64,000 bases of DNA, from NCBI RefSeq assembly GCF_003467125.1, contig NZ_QSFA01000008.1, positions 40,790-104,789 of the forward strand, read 5' to 3'. Source of the DNA: Megasphaera sp. AM44-1BH (GTDB lineage: Bacteria; Bacillota; Negativicutes; Veillonellales; Megasphaeraceae). The position numbers and the translations under genes were made by a program. Under the pieces are notes generated by a model. The model saw only the letters and a program-made list of their open reading frames with translations, did no database searches and was not told where the DNA came from. Positions 34,875-43,225 of this stretch are shown here, one piece after another; within the stretch, counting starts at the first letter, position 1, and every line of letters begins with the position of its first letter.

Positions 34875-35789
34875 ATGACACTGCAAAACCTCCGCTATAT
34901 TATTTCCATAGCAGAAACCGGTTCTATTACAGAAGCATCCAAACGTCTTTTCATTTCCCAGCCCAGTCTTTCAAATGCCGTAAAAGAAGTAGAAAAAGAA
35001 ATACATTTTCCTATTTTCACAAGAACCAGCCGTGGCATTACCGTAACAGCAAAAGGCCTGGAATTTATTGGCTACGCACGACAGGTCATCCAGCAAATGA
35101 ATGTGCTTCAAGATACTTACATTACAATGAGGCCACAAAAAACATACTTCAGCGTATCTACCCAGCATTACGTATTCGCAACGAATGCATTTGTAGATAT
35201 GATCCGTAAATATGGCCAGGAACGATATGAATTCTGTCTTAATGAAACGCAGACATATCAGATTCTGGAAAATGTTAAAAATCACATCAGTGAGCTGGGA
35301 ATCATCTATCTGAGCAATACCAATGAAATCGTCATCCGCCGTACTCTGGAAGATATGCACTTAGAGTTCCGCCCGCTTTTTACAGTGAAGCCCCACGTTG
35401 CTTTATACGTGAATCATCCTTTAGCTGATCATACATCTCTCAAACTGATAGATTTGATTGAATATCCGCGATTAAAATTCCTGCAGGGAAATTATGAATC
35501 TTCCTTTTTCTCAGAAGAACTATACTCGTCACTGCCTGTAGATAAAGAAATCCGGGTAAGTGACAGAGCAGCCATGATCAACATGATGATTGGTCTCAAC
35601 GGCTATTCCATATCTACAGGTATTTTTCCAAAGTACATGCAGGGAGATGCCATCAAAGGAATCCCTTTACATGAAAAAGAACGTATGACCGTAGGATACG
35701 TCGTTAATGCGGGACAGACATTATCTGATCTGGGAACAATGTATATACGGGCGCTGAAACAATATCAACACAGTGAAAACATCACGTAA
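34875..35789 (+). CDS. LysR-family transcriptional regulator (CysB/CbbR-like)
   Basis: The 304-aa protein has a winged helix (TLQNLRYIISIAETGSITEA, SKRLFISQPSLSNAVKEVEK, TSRGITVTAKG) and an effector-binding C-terminal domain. It lies downstream of the permease gene, at the end of the aconitase-like cluster, making that cluster flanked by two regulators. The start ATG 34875 lies 7 bases after AAGGAAGG-type text. Confidence 0.9.
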   Translation: MTLQNLRYIISIAETGSITEASKRLFISQPSLSNAVKEVEKEIHFPIFTRTSRGITVTAKGLEFIGYARQVIQQMNVLQDTYITMRPQKTYFSVSTQHYVFATNAFVDMIRKYGQERYEFCLNETQTYQILENVKNHISELGIIYLSNTNEIVIRRTLEDMHLEFRPLFTVKPHVALYVNHPLADHTSLKLIDLIEYPRLKFLQGNYESSFFSEELYSSLPVDKEIRVSDRAAMINMMIGLNGYSISTGIFPKYMQGDAIKGIPLHEKERMTVGYVVNAGQTLSDLGTMYIRALKQYQHSENIT

Positions 35790-35823
35790 TATTCATCGAT
35801 TCATTATCATCCTGCAAATACAG

Positions 35824-35877
35824 CATAAAAAATCATCGCATGATCGTCCAGCTGATTCATGCGATGATTTTTTTATG
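35824..35877. terminator. Bidirectional terminator between LysR and CbiK genes
   Basis: AAAAAATCATCGCATGA pairs with TCATGCGATGATTTTTT; A- and T-runs on both sides serve the converging genes. Confidence 0.9.
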
Positions 35878-35880
35878 CTA

Positions 35881-36918
35881 TTAATGACGCATCATATGAG
35901 ATTTTTCCGGGGTCCGGGTGTCATTTTCCAGGGCTTCCCAGGCTTCGTTGGCCCGTTCTACAAACATTTTGCGTACGGCTGTATTTTCGCCGAGTCCGTG
36001 AATATACGGTGTCACTTTGAAGCCTTCCTTTTCCAGAATGCTCTTGTGGGAATCGGCATCAGCACCGGCCATATCGTTGTTGGCGTGATCGCCGGCAACC
36101 ATCATCATAGGCATGAGGGTTACGTGCTGGATGCCTTTAGCCTTGAGCAGAGGAATGACCGTATCCAGATGGGGCCAGCCTTCAACGGAGTAGACGTAGA
36201 CATTGCCGAGATGTGCTTCATCAATCCGGTTCTGCAGAACAGAATAGTAGGCATTGGCCGGATGAGGCGTACCGTGAGCCATGACCAGGACGGCATCTTT
36301 TTCGCCCAGTTTCGGGAACTGTGTAGAAAGAGCCTGCACGAATTCACTGATATCGTCGCGCTGATTTTCCTGTCCCATCCAGTAGAGGAGAGACGTACCC
36401 ATAGTCATTTTTTTGAAATCCTTTTTGTACATGTCGTAAATAGCCGTATCGTAGGCGTACTCCATGCCGGGGATGACGTCGAGAGACGTCAGGGCTACCC
36501 GGGTATACCCCTGGGCTTTGAGGTCTGCCATGGCTTTTTCCGGGGTAGGAATTTCCAGTCCTTCATTGGCTTTGATGCGATCGACGATGATATGGGAAGT
36601 AAAAGCCAGGACGACTTTTGTATCCGGATGGGCCGCCTGGATATCAGAAACGGTCTTATCAATCGTCGCTTTGCGGCTGGCTTTAAATGTCGTACCAAAA
36701 CTCATCACCACGATGGCATCCTTATTGGCTGCATCCTGCATAGCCGGGTTATTGTACGTACGTACACCAATTTCAGCAGCCTGCTTGAGAGCCGGTGTCG
36801 CATCTTTGACTTCCGGATTCAGGGTATACGAGGCCTGGGCCGGCACCCCCGCAAAGGCCCCGAATGCCGTAACAGCCAGGGACAACATTAATACTGTCTT
36901 CAATTTCTTACCGAACAT
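35881..36918 (-). CDS. cbiK: Exported sirohydrochlorin cobaltochelatase, CbiK family
   Basis: The 345-aa protein starts with a signal peptide (FGKKLKTVLMLSLAVTAFG... cleaved near AQA-SYTL), so it is periplasmic like the Desulfovibrio CbiK(P). The chelatase fold shows AIVVMSFGTTFKASR, the metal-site His in VLVMAHGTPHPANAY and a second in MMMVAGDHANNDMAG. It inserts Co2+ (or Fe2+) into sirohydrochlorin, or handles metal and tetrapyrrole outside the cytoplasm. I choose ATG 36918, eight bases after GAGGAG; two in-frame starts lie just upstream. A cobalamin riboswitch and terminator precede it. Confidence 0.92.
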   Translation of the reverse strand: MFGKKLKTVLMLSLAVTAFGAFAGVPAQASYTLNPEVKDATPALKQAAEIGVRTYNNPAMQDAANKDAIVVMSFGTTFKASRKATIDKTVSDIQAAHPDTKVVLAFTSHIIVDRIKANEGLEIPTPEKAMADLKAQGYTRVALTSLDVIPGMEYAYDTAIYDMYKKDFKKMTMGTSLLYWMGQENQRDDISEFVQALSTQFPKLGEKDAVLVMAHGTPHPANAYYSVLQNRIDEAHLGNVYVYSVEGWPHLDTVIPLLKAKGIQHVTLMPMMMVAGDHANNDMAGADADSHKSILEKEGFKVTPYIHGLGENTAVRKMFVERANEAWEALENDTRTPEKSHMMRH

Positions 36919-36963
36919 GTCCATCACTCCTCAAGAACAATTACAAGGCCTGCCTTAATATGC

Positions 36964-36991
36964 AAAAGCCGCAAGGATATCCTTGCGGCTT
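36964..36991 (-). terminator. Riboswitch expression-platform terminator
   Basis: AAGCCGCAAGGAT with its exact complement forms a 26-base perfect hairpin followed on the minus strand by TTTT, between the cobalamin aptamer and cbiK. Confidence 0.8.
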
Positions 36992-37024
36992 ATTGATGCG
37001 CCAATTCGCATTATAATCTCCATT

Positions 37025-37210
37025 CCCATCGCTCGCAGGTCTATCGGTGATTATCAGTCAGGCAGTTCTTCTGGCTTGGATTCATAGCTTCGCTGCGCCT
37101 TCCCATACGAATCGTACAGTGACATCATTGCAGCATCGCTCTTCCTTACAGCGGCGGGACCGCGCCGGCTTATACCGGCTTTTCTATTGAGTCTTGCGAC
37201 ACCTGACCTG
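37025..37210 (-). ncRNA. Cobalamin riboswitch upstream of cbiK
   Basis: On the minus strand I see GCCGGTATAAGCCGGCGCGG followed by the conserved CCCGCCGCTGT region (about 37145-37182), and the B12 box as AAGCCAGAAGAACTGCCTGA (37057-37076), in the order and spacing of this class. It would switch cbiK off when cobalamin is plentiful by allowing the hairpin at 36964-36991. Outer boundaries are approximate. Confidence 0.9.
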
Positions 37211-37313
37211 CATATTAAACTATTTTTACTTTATCACAATTCTTTTCGCTCTGTCAAATAACTGGCCTGGAATATATGTCATGACAGGCGTGGAATTTCT
37301 CATACCAGGCAGA

Positions 37314-38945
37314 TTATTTCTTCAAATCGAGGGAACGGATTTTTTCCCGGAGCGGCAATACTGCAGGAGGACTGACAGATAATTCATCGAAGCCCATGCG
37401 CAGGAACGTTTCGGTCAGCGTCAGATCTGCACCGAGTTCACCGCAGATACCGACCCAGATTCCTTCTTTGTGGCCATTGGCAATGGTCTGTCCGATGAGG
37501 CGCAGCACGGCCGGATGATGGGCATCGAAGAACGCATCGAGCTGGGTCTGCTGCCGGTCGATGGCCAGCGTGTACTGGGTCAGATCATTGGAGCCGATAC
37601 TGAAGAAATCTACTTCTTTAGCCAGTTCATCACTCATGATGGCTGCAGCCGGCGTTTCAATCATGATGCCCACTTCCATGTGAGGATCATATTTCATGCC
37701 CTGTTCATCCAGCTCATGCTGTACATCCCGAAGAATCGCTTTGGCGCGGCGCACTTCGTCAGCAGAAATAATCATGGGGAACATGATGGCAATGGTACCA
37801 AATGCCGACGCACGGCAGAGCGCCCTGAGTTGTGTCCGGAACAGCTCCGGCCGGGTCAGGCAGATGCGGATGGCCCGCATACCCATGGCAGGATTTTCTT
37901 CCGGGGCCAGGTTGAAATAATCGACTTTTTTATCAGCGCCGATATCGAGGGTACGGATGATGACTTTTTTTCCTGCCATCGTCTGAGCCGTCTTTTTATA
38001 GGCTTCAAACTGTTCTTCTTCTGTCGGATACGTATTCCGGCCAAGATAGAGGAACTCACTGCGGAACAAGCCGATTCCTTCGGCATCATTCGAAAGGACC
38101 TGGGGCAGATTATCAGGATTTCCGATATTGGCATAGACATCGATATGGCGGCCATCACGGGTCACCGATTCTTTTCCGCGCACCGATTCCAGTTCCTGAC
38201 GACGGCGGGTTTCTAAATCCTGTCGCTTCTTCATGCGGTCCAGTGTTTCTTCATCGGGATCTATATACACTGTGCCCGTCGTTCCATCGACGACAGCCGT
38301 CTTGCCATCGACATCATTATGCAGCTGGGTGCCCGTACTGACGACGGCAGCAATCCCCAGTGTCCGGGCCAGGATAGCCGTATGGGAATTAGTACTGCCG
38401 TCGGATGTGACAAATCCTAGGATTTTGTCCGTATCGAGCTGCAATGTTTCGCTCGGTGCCAGATCATCCGCAGCTATGATGACATGATCGTAGGCACTGA
38501 AATCGATTCCTTCGCCACCACACAATTCCCGTTCCACACGGCGGGAAATATCCAGGACATCGGCAGCCCGGGCCTGCATATAAGCATCATCCATACCGCG
38601 GAACATAGCAGCAAAATTCTGTGCCGTATGTTCGACTGCGGCTTCGGCATTGAGTTTTTCATCCCGTATCTGGGACACGATGTCATCGACATAATCGTCA
38701 TCATCGAGCATCATCTGATGTACTTCAAACACGGCAGCCTGTTCTTCGCCTACTTTTTCTACAGCCTTTTCATACAGAGACTGGAGCTGGCTGATCGATG
38801 CAGCACGGGCAGCCTGGAACCGGCTGACTTCTGCCTCGGCATCGTCAATGGGCCGGACGGCTGTGGAAATCGTATTGCGGTGGAACAGCGCCAGCGGTCC
38901 GATCGTAATGCCGGAACTTACACTCTTTCCTTTAAGGGTCAGCAT
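37314..38945 (-). CDS. ptsI: PTS enzyme I (phosphoenolpyruvate-protein phosphotransferase)
   Basis: Takes phosphate from PEP and passes it to HPr. The 543-aa protein has the phospho-His motif in DGSTNSHTAILARTLGIA, ADKKVDYFNLAPEENPA.MG-type PEP-binding text (NPAMGMRAIRICL), SIGSNDLTQYTLAIDR and the C-terminal catalytic Cys in VGICGELGAD. Usual length is about 570. ATG 38945 follows GGGAGGTG. It is the last gene of the fruR-fruK-fruA-ptsH-ptsI series on the minus strand. Confidence 0.96.
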   Translation of the reverse strand: MLTLKGKSVSSGITIGPLALFHRNTISTAVRPIDDAEAEVSRFQAARAASISQLQSLYEKAVEKVGEEQAAVFEVHQMMLDDDDYVDDIVSQIRDEKLNAEAAVEHTAQNFAAMFRGMDDAYMQARAADVLDISRRVERELCGGEGIDFSAYDHVIIAADDLAPSETLQLDTDKILGFVTSDGSTNSHTAILARTLGIAAVVSTGTQLHNDVDGKTAVVDGTTGTVYIDPDEETLDRMKKRQDLETRRRQELESVRGKESVTRDGRHIDVYANIGNPDNLPQVLSNDAEGIGLFRSEFLYLGRNTYPTEEEQFEAYKKTAQTMAGKKVIIRTLDIGADKKVDYFNLAPEENPAMGMRAIRICLTRPELFRTQLRALCRASAFGTIAIMFPMIISADEVRRAKAILRDVQHELDEQGMKYDPHMEVGIMIETPAAAIMSDELAKEVDFFSIGSNDLTQYTLAIDRQQTQLDAFFDAHHPAVLRLIGQTIANGHKEGIWVGICGELGADLTLTETFLRMGFDELSVSPPAVLPLREKIRSLDLKK

Positions 38946-39007
38946 GACTTACACCTCCCGGTTATGGCAAAGGAGGATTGCCCATGCAGTCCTCCTTGCC
39001 TCATACA

Positions 39008-39265
39008 TTAGAAATTTTCTTTGAAAAATGCTTCCATAGCAGAAGCTGCAGCTTCTTCATCGGCACCTTCTGCCTGAATAGTTACGCTTTCGCCCTGTTT
39101 GACACCCAGGCCCATGACGGTGAAGATTTTCTTCAGATCGCCTTTTTTGCTGCCCTTGGCAATCGTCAGGGACGAGGCATATTTCTTGGCTTCTTTGACC
39201 AGTAATCCTGCCGGACGGGCATGGATACCCTGGTGATCCGTAATGGTGTAAGTAAATTCTTTCAT
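39008..39265 (-). CDS. ptsH: PTS phosphocarrier protein HPr
   Basis: The 85-aa protein carries phosphate on His15 (GIHARPAG) from enzyme I to sugar-specific enzymes II. The usual regulatory Ser46 is replaced: the segment reads DLKKIFTVMGLG where Firmicute HPr has NLKSIMGVMSLG, so residue 46 is Lys. HPr kinase signalling to CcpA through P-Ser46 should therefore be impossible with this protein. ATG 39265 follows GAGGAGGA. It lies between fruA and ptsI. Confidence 0.96.
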   Translation of the reverse strand: MKEFTYTITDHQGIHARPAGLLVKEAKKYASSLTIAKGSKKGDLKKIFTVMGLGVKQGESVTIQAEGADEEAAASAMEAFFKENF

Positions 39266-39331
39266 GATGATTCCTCCTCTGTATGAAATTCTATTGTTTA
39301 GTTTACTCTATGTACATGGGTAAGGCAACCG

Positions 39332-41281
39332 TTATGACTGAGGCTGCTTCTTGCGGATAACCCCCATGATGACTGCGGCAATGACAGCACCGGCTGCCAG
39401 AGATACGAAATACATGGGCCAGTTGGTGACGACCCCGAAAACGAAGATGCCACCGTGCGGTGCCGGCACAGCACACCCGAAGAGCATGGAAAGGGCACCG
39501 GCCACAGCCGCCCCGATAGCGCAGGGTGGAATAATGTGAAGCGGGTCCGATGCGGCAAAGGGAATAGCCCCTTCTGTAATAAAAGACAGGCCCATGATAA
39601 AGTTGGTAATCGTAGACTGCCGTTCTTTCGGCGTAAATTTCTTCCTGAAGAGCAGCATGGAAAGGGAAATGGCAATAGGTGGTACCATGCCACCGATCAT
39701 GACCGACGCCATAATTCCCGAGCTGACGGCAGCGCCGGATGCATCCATGAGGGATGCCGTACCAAAGACGTAAGCCGCTTTATTGATAGGCCCACCAAAA
39801 TCGATAGACATCATGCCCCCCAGGATCAGACCAAGGATAATGCGGCTCGATGTCGTCATAGACGAGAGCGTATCTGCCAGCCAGTGATTGAATACCGATG
39901 TCGGGGGATTGATGATATACGTCATGATAAGACCTATAAGGACCAGTCCCAGTACGGGGTAGATGAGAATCGGCTTGGTCCCTTCCAGCGCCTGGGGTAG
40001 ATGGGAAAAGACTTTTTTCAGCAGGATGATAAGATACCCGGCAATAAACCCGGCAAACAAAGCACCGAAGAATCCTGACCCGCCTGTCGTCGCCAGGAAA
40101 CCGCCGACGATACCAGGCATGAGTGCCGGCCGTTCGCCGATACTGGCGGCAATATAGCCGGCCAGGATAGGCATCATCATACTGAAGGCCAGACCACCGA
40201 CATTTTTCAGGAATGCCGAAAGAGGAGTTCCTGTCCCAAACTGGGCCGTGCCGGCATTTCCCATATCGAAGAGAAAGGCCAGGGCGATGAGGATCCCACC
40301 GCCAATGACGAAAGGCAGCATATGAGATACGCCGTTCATCAGATGTTTATATATCTGGCGGCCTGTACTTTCACCGCTTTCCCCTTCTGTCACTGCTTCC
40401 GACTCAGAAGCCGTACCATGAAATACGGGAGGGGTTCCGTCCAGGACCTGCTGGATGAGAGCCTGCGGCTCTTTGATTCCCGCTGCCACTTTGACGAACA
40501 GGACGCGTTTGCCGTCGAATCGTTCCACCGGTACATCTTTATCAGCGGCGACGATGACGCCGGCAGCACGGCGGATATCATCGACAGTCAGACGATGCTT
40601 GACGCCACCGGAACCATTTGTTTCAATCTTGATATCAACACCCATATCAGAAGCCTTCTGTTCCAGTGCTTCTGCAGCCATATAAGTATGGGCAATGCCT
40701 GTCGGGCAGGCCGTGACGCCGATGACATAGGGCCGTCCTGTATCAGGTGCGGCAGACGGTGTTTCTACTGTGTCATTCTGTCCGGATTCTTCAGCTGCTT
40801 CTTCGGCTGCATCTTCAGCCAGCTGGACCGTTTCCGCATCGGTGATGATCTGCAGATATTCATCAGCTGATGAAGCCTGCATCAGTTTTTCCCGGAAGTC
40901 ATCATCCATGAGCATCCGGGAAAGACGACTCAGAACTTCCAGATGGATATTGGCACCACCGGCAGGAGCGGCAATCATAAAGAACAAATAGGCCGGTTCA
41001 TCATCGAGGCTTTCATAATCGACGCCCTGACGGACAATCATGGAAGCCAGACCGGGAGTCGCTACGGCATCGGTCTTGGCATGGGGAATCGCTATGCCTT
41101 CACCAATACCGGTACTTCCTTCTTCTTCTCTTTTAAGGACACACGCCTTATAGGCCGCAGCATCGTTCAGATGACCGCCTTTTTCCATCAGTCCGACAAG
41201 ATGATCGATAGCCCCTGCCTTATCGGCAGCCTGGGCCTGCAAATCAATACTTTCCTTTTTTAATAAATCTGCAATACGCAC
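39332..41281 (-). CDS. fruA: PTS fructose transporter, fused IIABC
   Basis: Imports fructose as fructose 1-phosphate. Domain order is IIA (phospho-His in GIAIPHAKTDAV), IIB (VTACPTGIAHTYMAAEALEQ with the phospho-Cys) and IIC with about nine membrane helices (GVSHMLPFVIGGGILIALAF, FGGPINKAAYVFG). I prefer GTG 41281 (GAGGA eight bases upstream); TTG 41320, which overlaps fruK's stop as TTGA, lacks a ribosome site but would add 13 residues. Length about 649 aa, normal. Confidence 0.94.
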   Translation of the reverse strand: MRIADLLKKESIDLQAQAADKAGAIDHLVGLMEKGGHLNDAAAYKACVLKREEEGSTGIGEGIAIPHAKTDAVATPGLASMIVRQGVDYESLDDEPAYLFFMIAAPAGGANIHLEVLSRLSRMLMDDDFREKLMQASSADEYLQIITDAETVQLAEDAAEEAAEESGQNDTVETPSAAPDTGRPYVIGVTACPTGIAHTYMAAEALEQKASDMGVDIKIETNGSGGVKHRLTVDDIRRAAGVIVAADKDVPVERFDGKRVLFVKVAAGIKEPQALIQQVLDGTPPVFHGTASESEAVTEGESGESTGRQIYKHLMNGVSHMLPFVIGGGILIALAFLFDMGNAGTAQFGTGTPLSAFLKNVGGLAFSMMMPILAGYIAASIGERPALMPGIVGGFLATTGGSGFFGALFAGFIAGYLIILLKKVFSHLPQALEGTKPILIYPVLGLVLIGLIMTYIINPPTSVFNHWLADTLSSMTTSSRIILGLILGGMMSIDFGGPINKAAYVFGTASLMDASGAAVSSGIMASVMIGGMVPPIAISLSMLLFRKKFTPKERQSTITNFIMGLSFITEGAIPFAASDPLHIIPPCAIGAAVAGALSMLFGCAVPAPHGGIFVFGVVTNWPMYFVSLAAGAVIAAVIMGVIRKKQPQS

Positions 41282-41316
41282 GGAGCTTTCCTCGCTTTCC
41301 AGAAAACGCACATCGG

Positions 41317-42222
41317 TCAAAGTGTTTCATACAATTTTTTTATTTCCTTTTCACCAGCAAGCCAGTCCTGAAAAGCCGTAGCACTTCCGGCAGCGATGCC
41401 CCATTTCAGCGCTTCTTCCAGACTGCCGCCAGACGCTTCAAAGCCGGCCAGGAAGCCAGCTACCATACTGTCACCGGCACCGACAGAATTGACCAGCCGC
41501 CCCTTAGGCGACGGGCGGCGGTACGTTTTGCCATCTTCGCCAAGAAGTAATGCGCCATCACCACCAAGGGAAACGAGAACGTTGCGGGCGCCCATAGTCT
41601 GGAGCCTTTTGGCACACATGATAATTTCTTCGTCTCTGTGCAGGACGACACTGAAAAGTTCACCCAGTTCATCCTGATTAGGTTTGATGAGAAAAGGCCG
41701 GTAGGCAATGACGTTGCGCAAAAGATCCCCCGTAGCATCGACAACGGTGCGGATATGACGGAATTCCATACGCTTCAGGATCTGTTCATACATATCACCG
41801 GGCAGGGTAGAAGGGATACTGCCGGCCAGTACCAGCGTGTCGCCTTCATCCAGCGCTTCTATCTGTTTCATGAGCTGTTTCAGTTTGTCCTTCGGAACAG
41901 CCGGTCCCATCCCATTGACAGCCGATTCTTCTTTGGCACTGACTTTCATATTGATGCGGGAATACCCGCTGTCCAGACGGATAAAATCACAATCGCCTCC
42001 GTTTTTTTCACAGAGCCGCTCAATTTCCTGTCCTGTAAATCCTGCCATAAAACCCAGCATCCGTGCCGGTATATGGAGGTTACCCAGGACGAGTGCCACG
42101 TTGATGCCTTTGCCACCGGGATAAATCGTTTCTTTTTCTGCCCGGTTGATTGCACCGGCAGCGAATTTCTTCATATGAACGACATAATCCAGGGAAGGGT
42201 TAAATGTAACAGTATAAATCAA
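41317..42222 (-). CDS. fruK: 1-phosphofructokinase
   Basis: Phosphorylates fructose 1-phosphate to the 1,6-bisphosphate. The 301-aa PfkB-family kinase has PGGKGINVALVLGNL near the N-terminus and NSVGAGDSMVAGFLAG with the catalytic Asp and anion hole at the C-terminus. The start is TTG 42222 (GGAGG ten bases upstream), overlapping fruR's stop as TTGA, so translation is coupled. Confidence 0.95.
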   Translation of the reverse strand: MIYTVTFNPSLDYVVHMKKFAAGAINRAEKETIYPGGKGINVALVLGNLHIPARMLGFMAGFTGQEIERLCEKNGGDCDFIRLDSGYSRINMKVSAKEESAVNGMGPAVPKDKLKQLMKQIEALDEGDTLVLAGSIPSTLPGDMYEQILKRMEFRHIRTVVDATGDLLRNVIAYRPFLIKPNQDELGELFSVVLHRDEEIIMCAKRLQTMGARNVLVSLGGDGALLLGEDGKTYRRPSPKGRLVNSVGAGDSMVAGFLAGFEASGGSLEEALKWGIAAGSATAFQDWLAGEKEIKKLYETL

Positions 42223-42983
42223 AGCACATGCACCTCCGTCAAATTCTTATAAGGAGCAAAATCGATATCCCGGCTGCTCCGTGCCGTTATGACTGACACG
42301 CCCGCAAGAGGCGCAAATGTGATATGGGAAGCCAGTCCGAATTTACTGCTATCAGCCAGTATAAAGGCCCGGCGGCACTGGGAAAAGGCTGCCGCTTTGG
42401 CAGCTGCTTCTTCAGCATCCGGCGTCGTACAGCCTTCTTTCAGGCTGATACCGTTCGTACCAAAAAATCCGCAGGTAAAATGATACTGCGTCAGTGCCTG
42501 AAGGAGTTCACTGCCGACGACCGATGCCGTTTTTCCCCGGACATGACCGGGCAGCATGCGGACAGATATGCCATTCCGGGCCAGTTTCTGTGCCAGAGGC
42601 AGGCTGTTGGTCAGGAAAGATGCCGCCGATCCTGTCAGGAAATCCGCCATCTGTTCTACTGTCGATCCCGCATCCAGGTAGATAAAATCACGGTCGTCCA
42701 CACAGGAAGCCGCATACTGGGCTATGCGCCGTTTTTCCGCCATATGGAGTGAATACTTATGTTCCAGTTCTTCCATATTGACTTCGTATTTTCCTTCTTC
42801 AGAAGGCAGTGCCGTCGCCCCGCCATGGACACGGCGCAGCCGGCCGGTCTGGTGCAGGACAGACAAATCGCGCCGCACAGTCGCTTCAGAAATATGGAAA
42901 TAATCAACCAGTTCCTGCACGGAAACGGATCCGCCGGCATTTACCAGACGTACCATCTCATCTTGTCGTTCTTCTGTCAGCAC
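42219..42983 (-). CDS. fruR: DeoR-family repressor of the fructose operon
   Basis: The 254-aa protein has an N-terminal DeoR helix-turn-helix (ERQDEMVRLVNAGGSVSVQE, FHISEATVRRDLSVLHQTG, RVHGGA) and a sugar-phosphate isomerase-like effector domain (IYLDAGSTVEQMADFL, ADSSKFG). I choose GTG 42983, five bases after AGGTGA. It heads the fruR-fruK-fruA-ptsHI operon, and a set of decamer repeats upstream is its likely operator. The effector is expected to be fructose 1-phosphate. Confidence 0.93.
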   Translation of the reverse strand: MLTEERQDEMVRLVNAGGSVSVQELVDYFHISEATVRRDLSVLHQTGRLRRVHGGATALPSEEGKYEVNMEELEHKYSLHMAEKRRIAQYAASCVDDRDFIYLDAGSTVEQMADFLTGSAASFLTNSLPLAQKLARNGISVRMLPGHVRGKTASVVGSELLQALTQYHFTCGFFGTNGISLKEGCTTPDAEEAAAKAAAFSQCRRAFILADSSKFGLASHITFAPLAGVSVITARSSRDIDFAPYKNLTEVHVL

Positions 42984-43042
42984 GTATATCACCTGCCTTC
43001 CTGTAATTCATGCGAATTTCTTTCTACATCTCGTATTATACA

Positions 43043-43110
43043 AACATATTCGTTCATTTTCAATCATATTCAATCATTATATTGAAATAGCAATCATTTT
43101 CGTTCATCTA
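43043..43110 (-). promoter_or_regulatory. FruR-type operator: decamer repeats in 10-bp register
   Basis: Read on the minus strand: ATGAACGAAA, ATGATTGCTA, (TTTCAATATA), ATGATTGAAT, ATGATTGAAA, ATGAACGAAT. The unit ATGAWYGAAW repeats exactly every 10 bases, which is how DeoR-family repressors line up along one DNA face. Confidence 0.7.
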
Positions 43111-43132
43111 TACAGGAAGGTAATAGAAAAAA

Positions 43133-43167
43133 ACTGCCCATGAAGTAAAAATTACTTCATGGGCAGT
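43133..43167 (-). terminator. Terminator of the OFA transporter gene
   Basis: ACTGCCCATGAAGTAA, three-base loop and exact complement, followed on the minus strand by TTTTTT. Confidence 0.9.
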
Positions 43168-43225
43168 CGTATCTTCCTATACAGGTTTGCCATTTATAGC
43201 AGCTATCTGGAAATGGTACACATCA

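Noticed and set aside
35773..36891. 372-codon plus-strand frame opposite cbiK
   Set aside because: The minus strand shows CbiK motifs and a signal peptide with a riboswitch; the plus frame has neither a ribosome site nor motifs.
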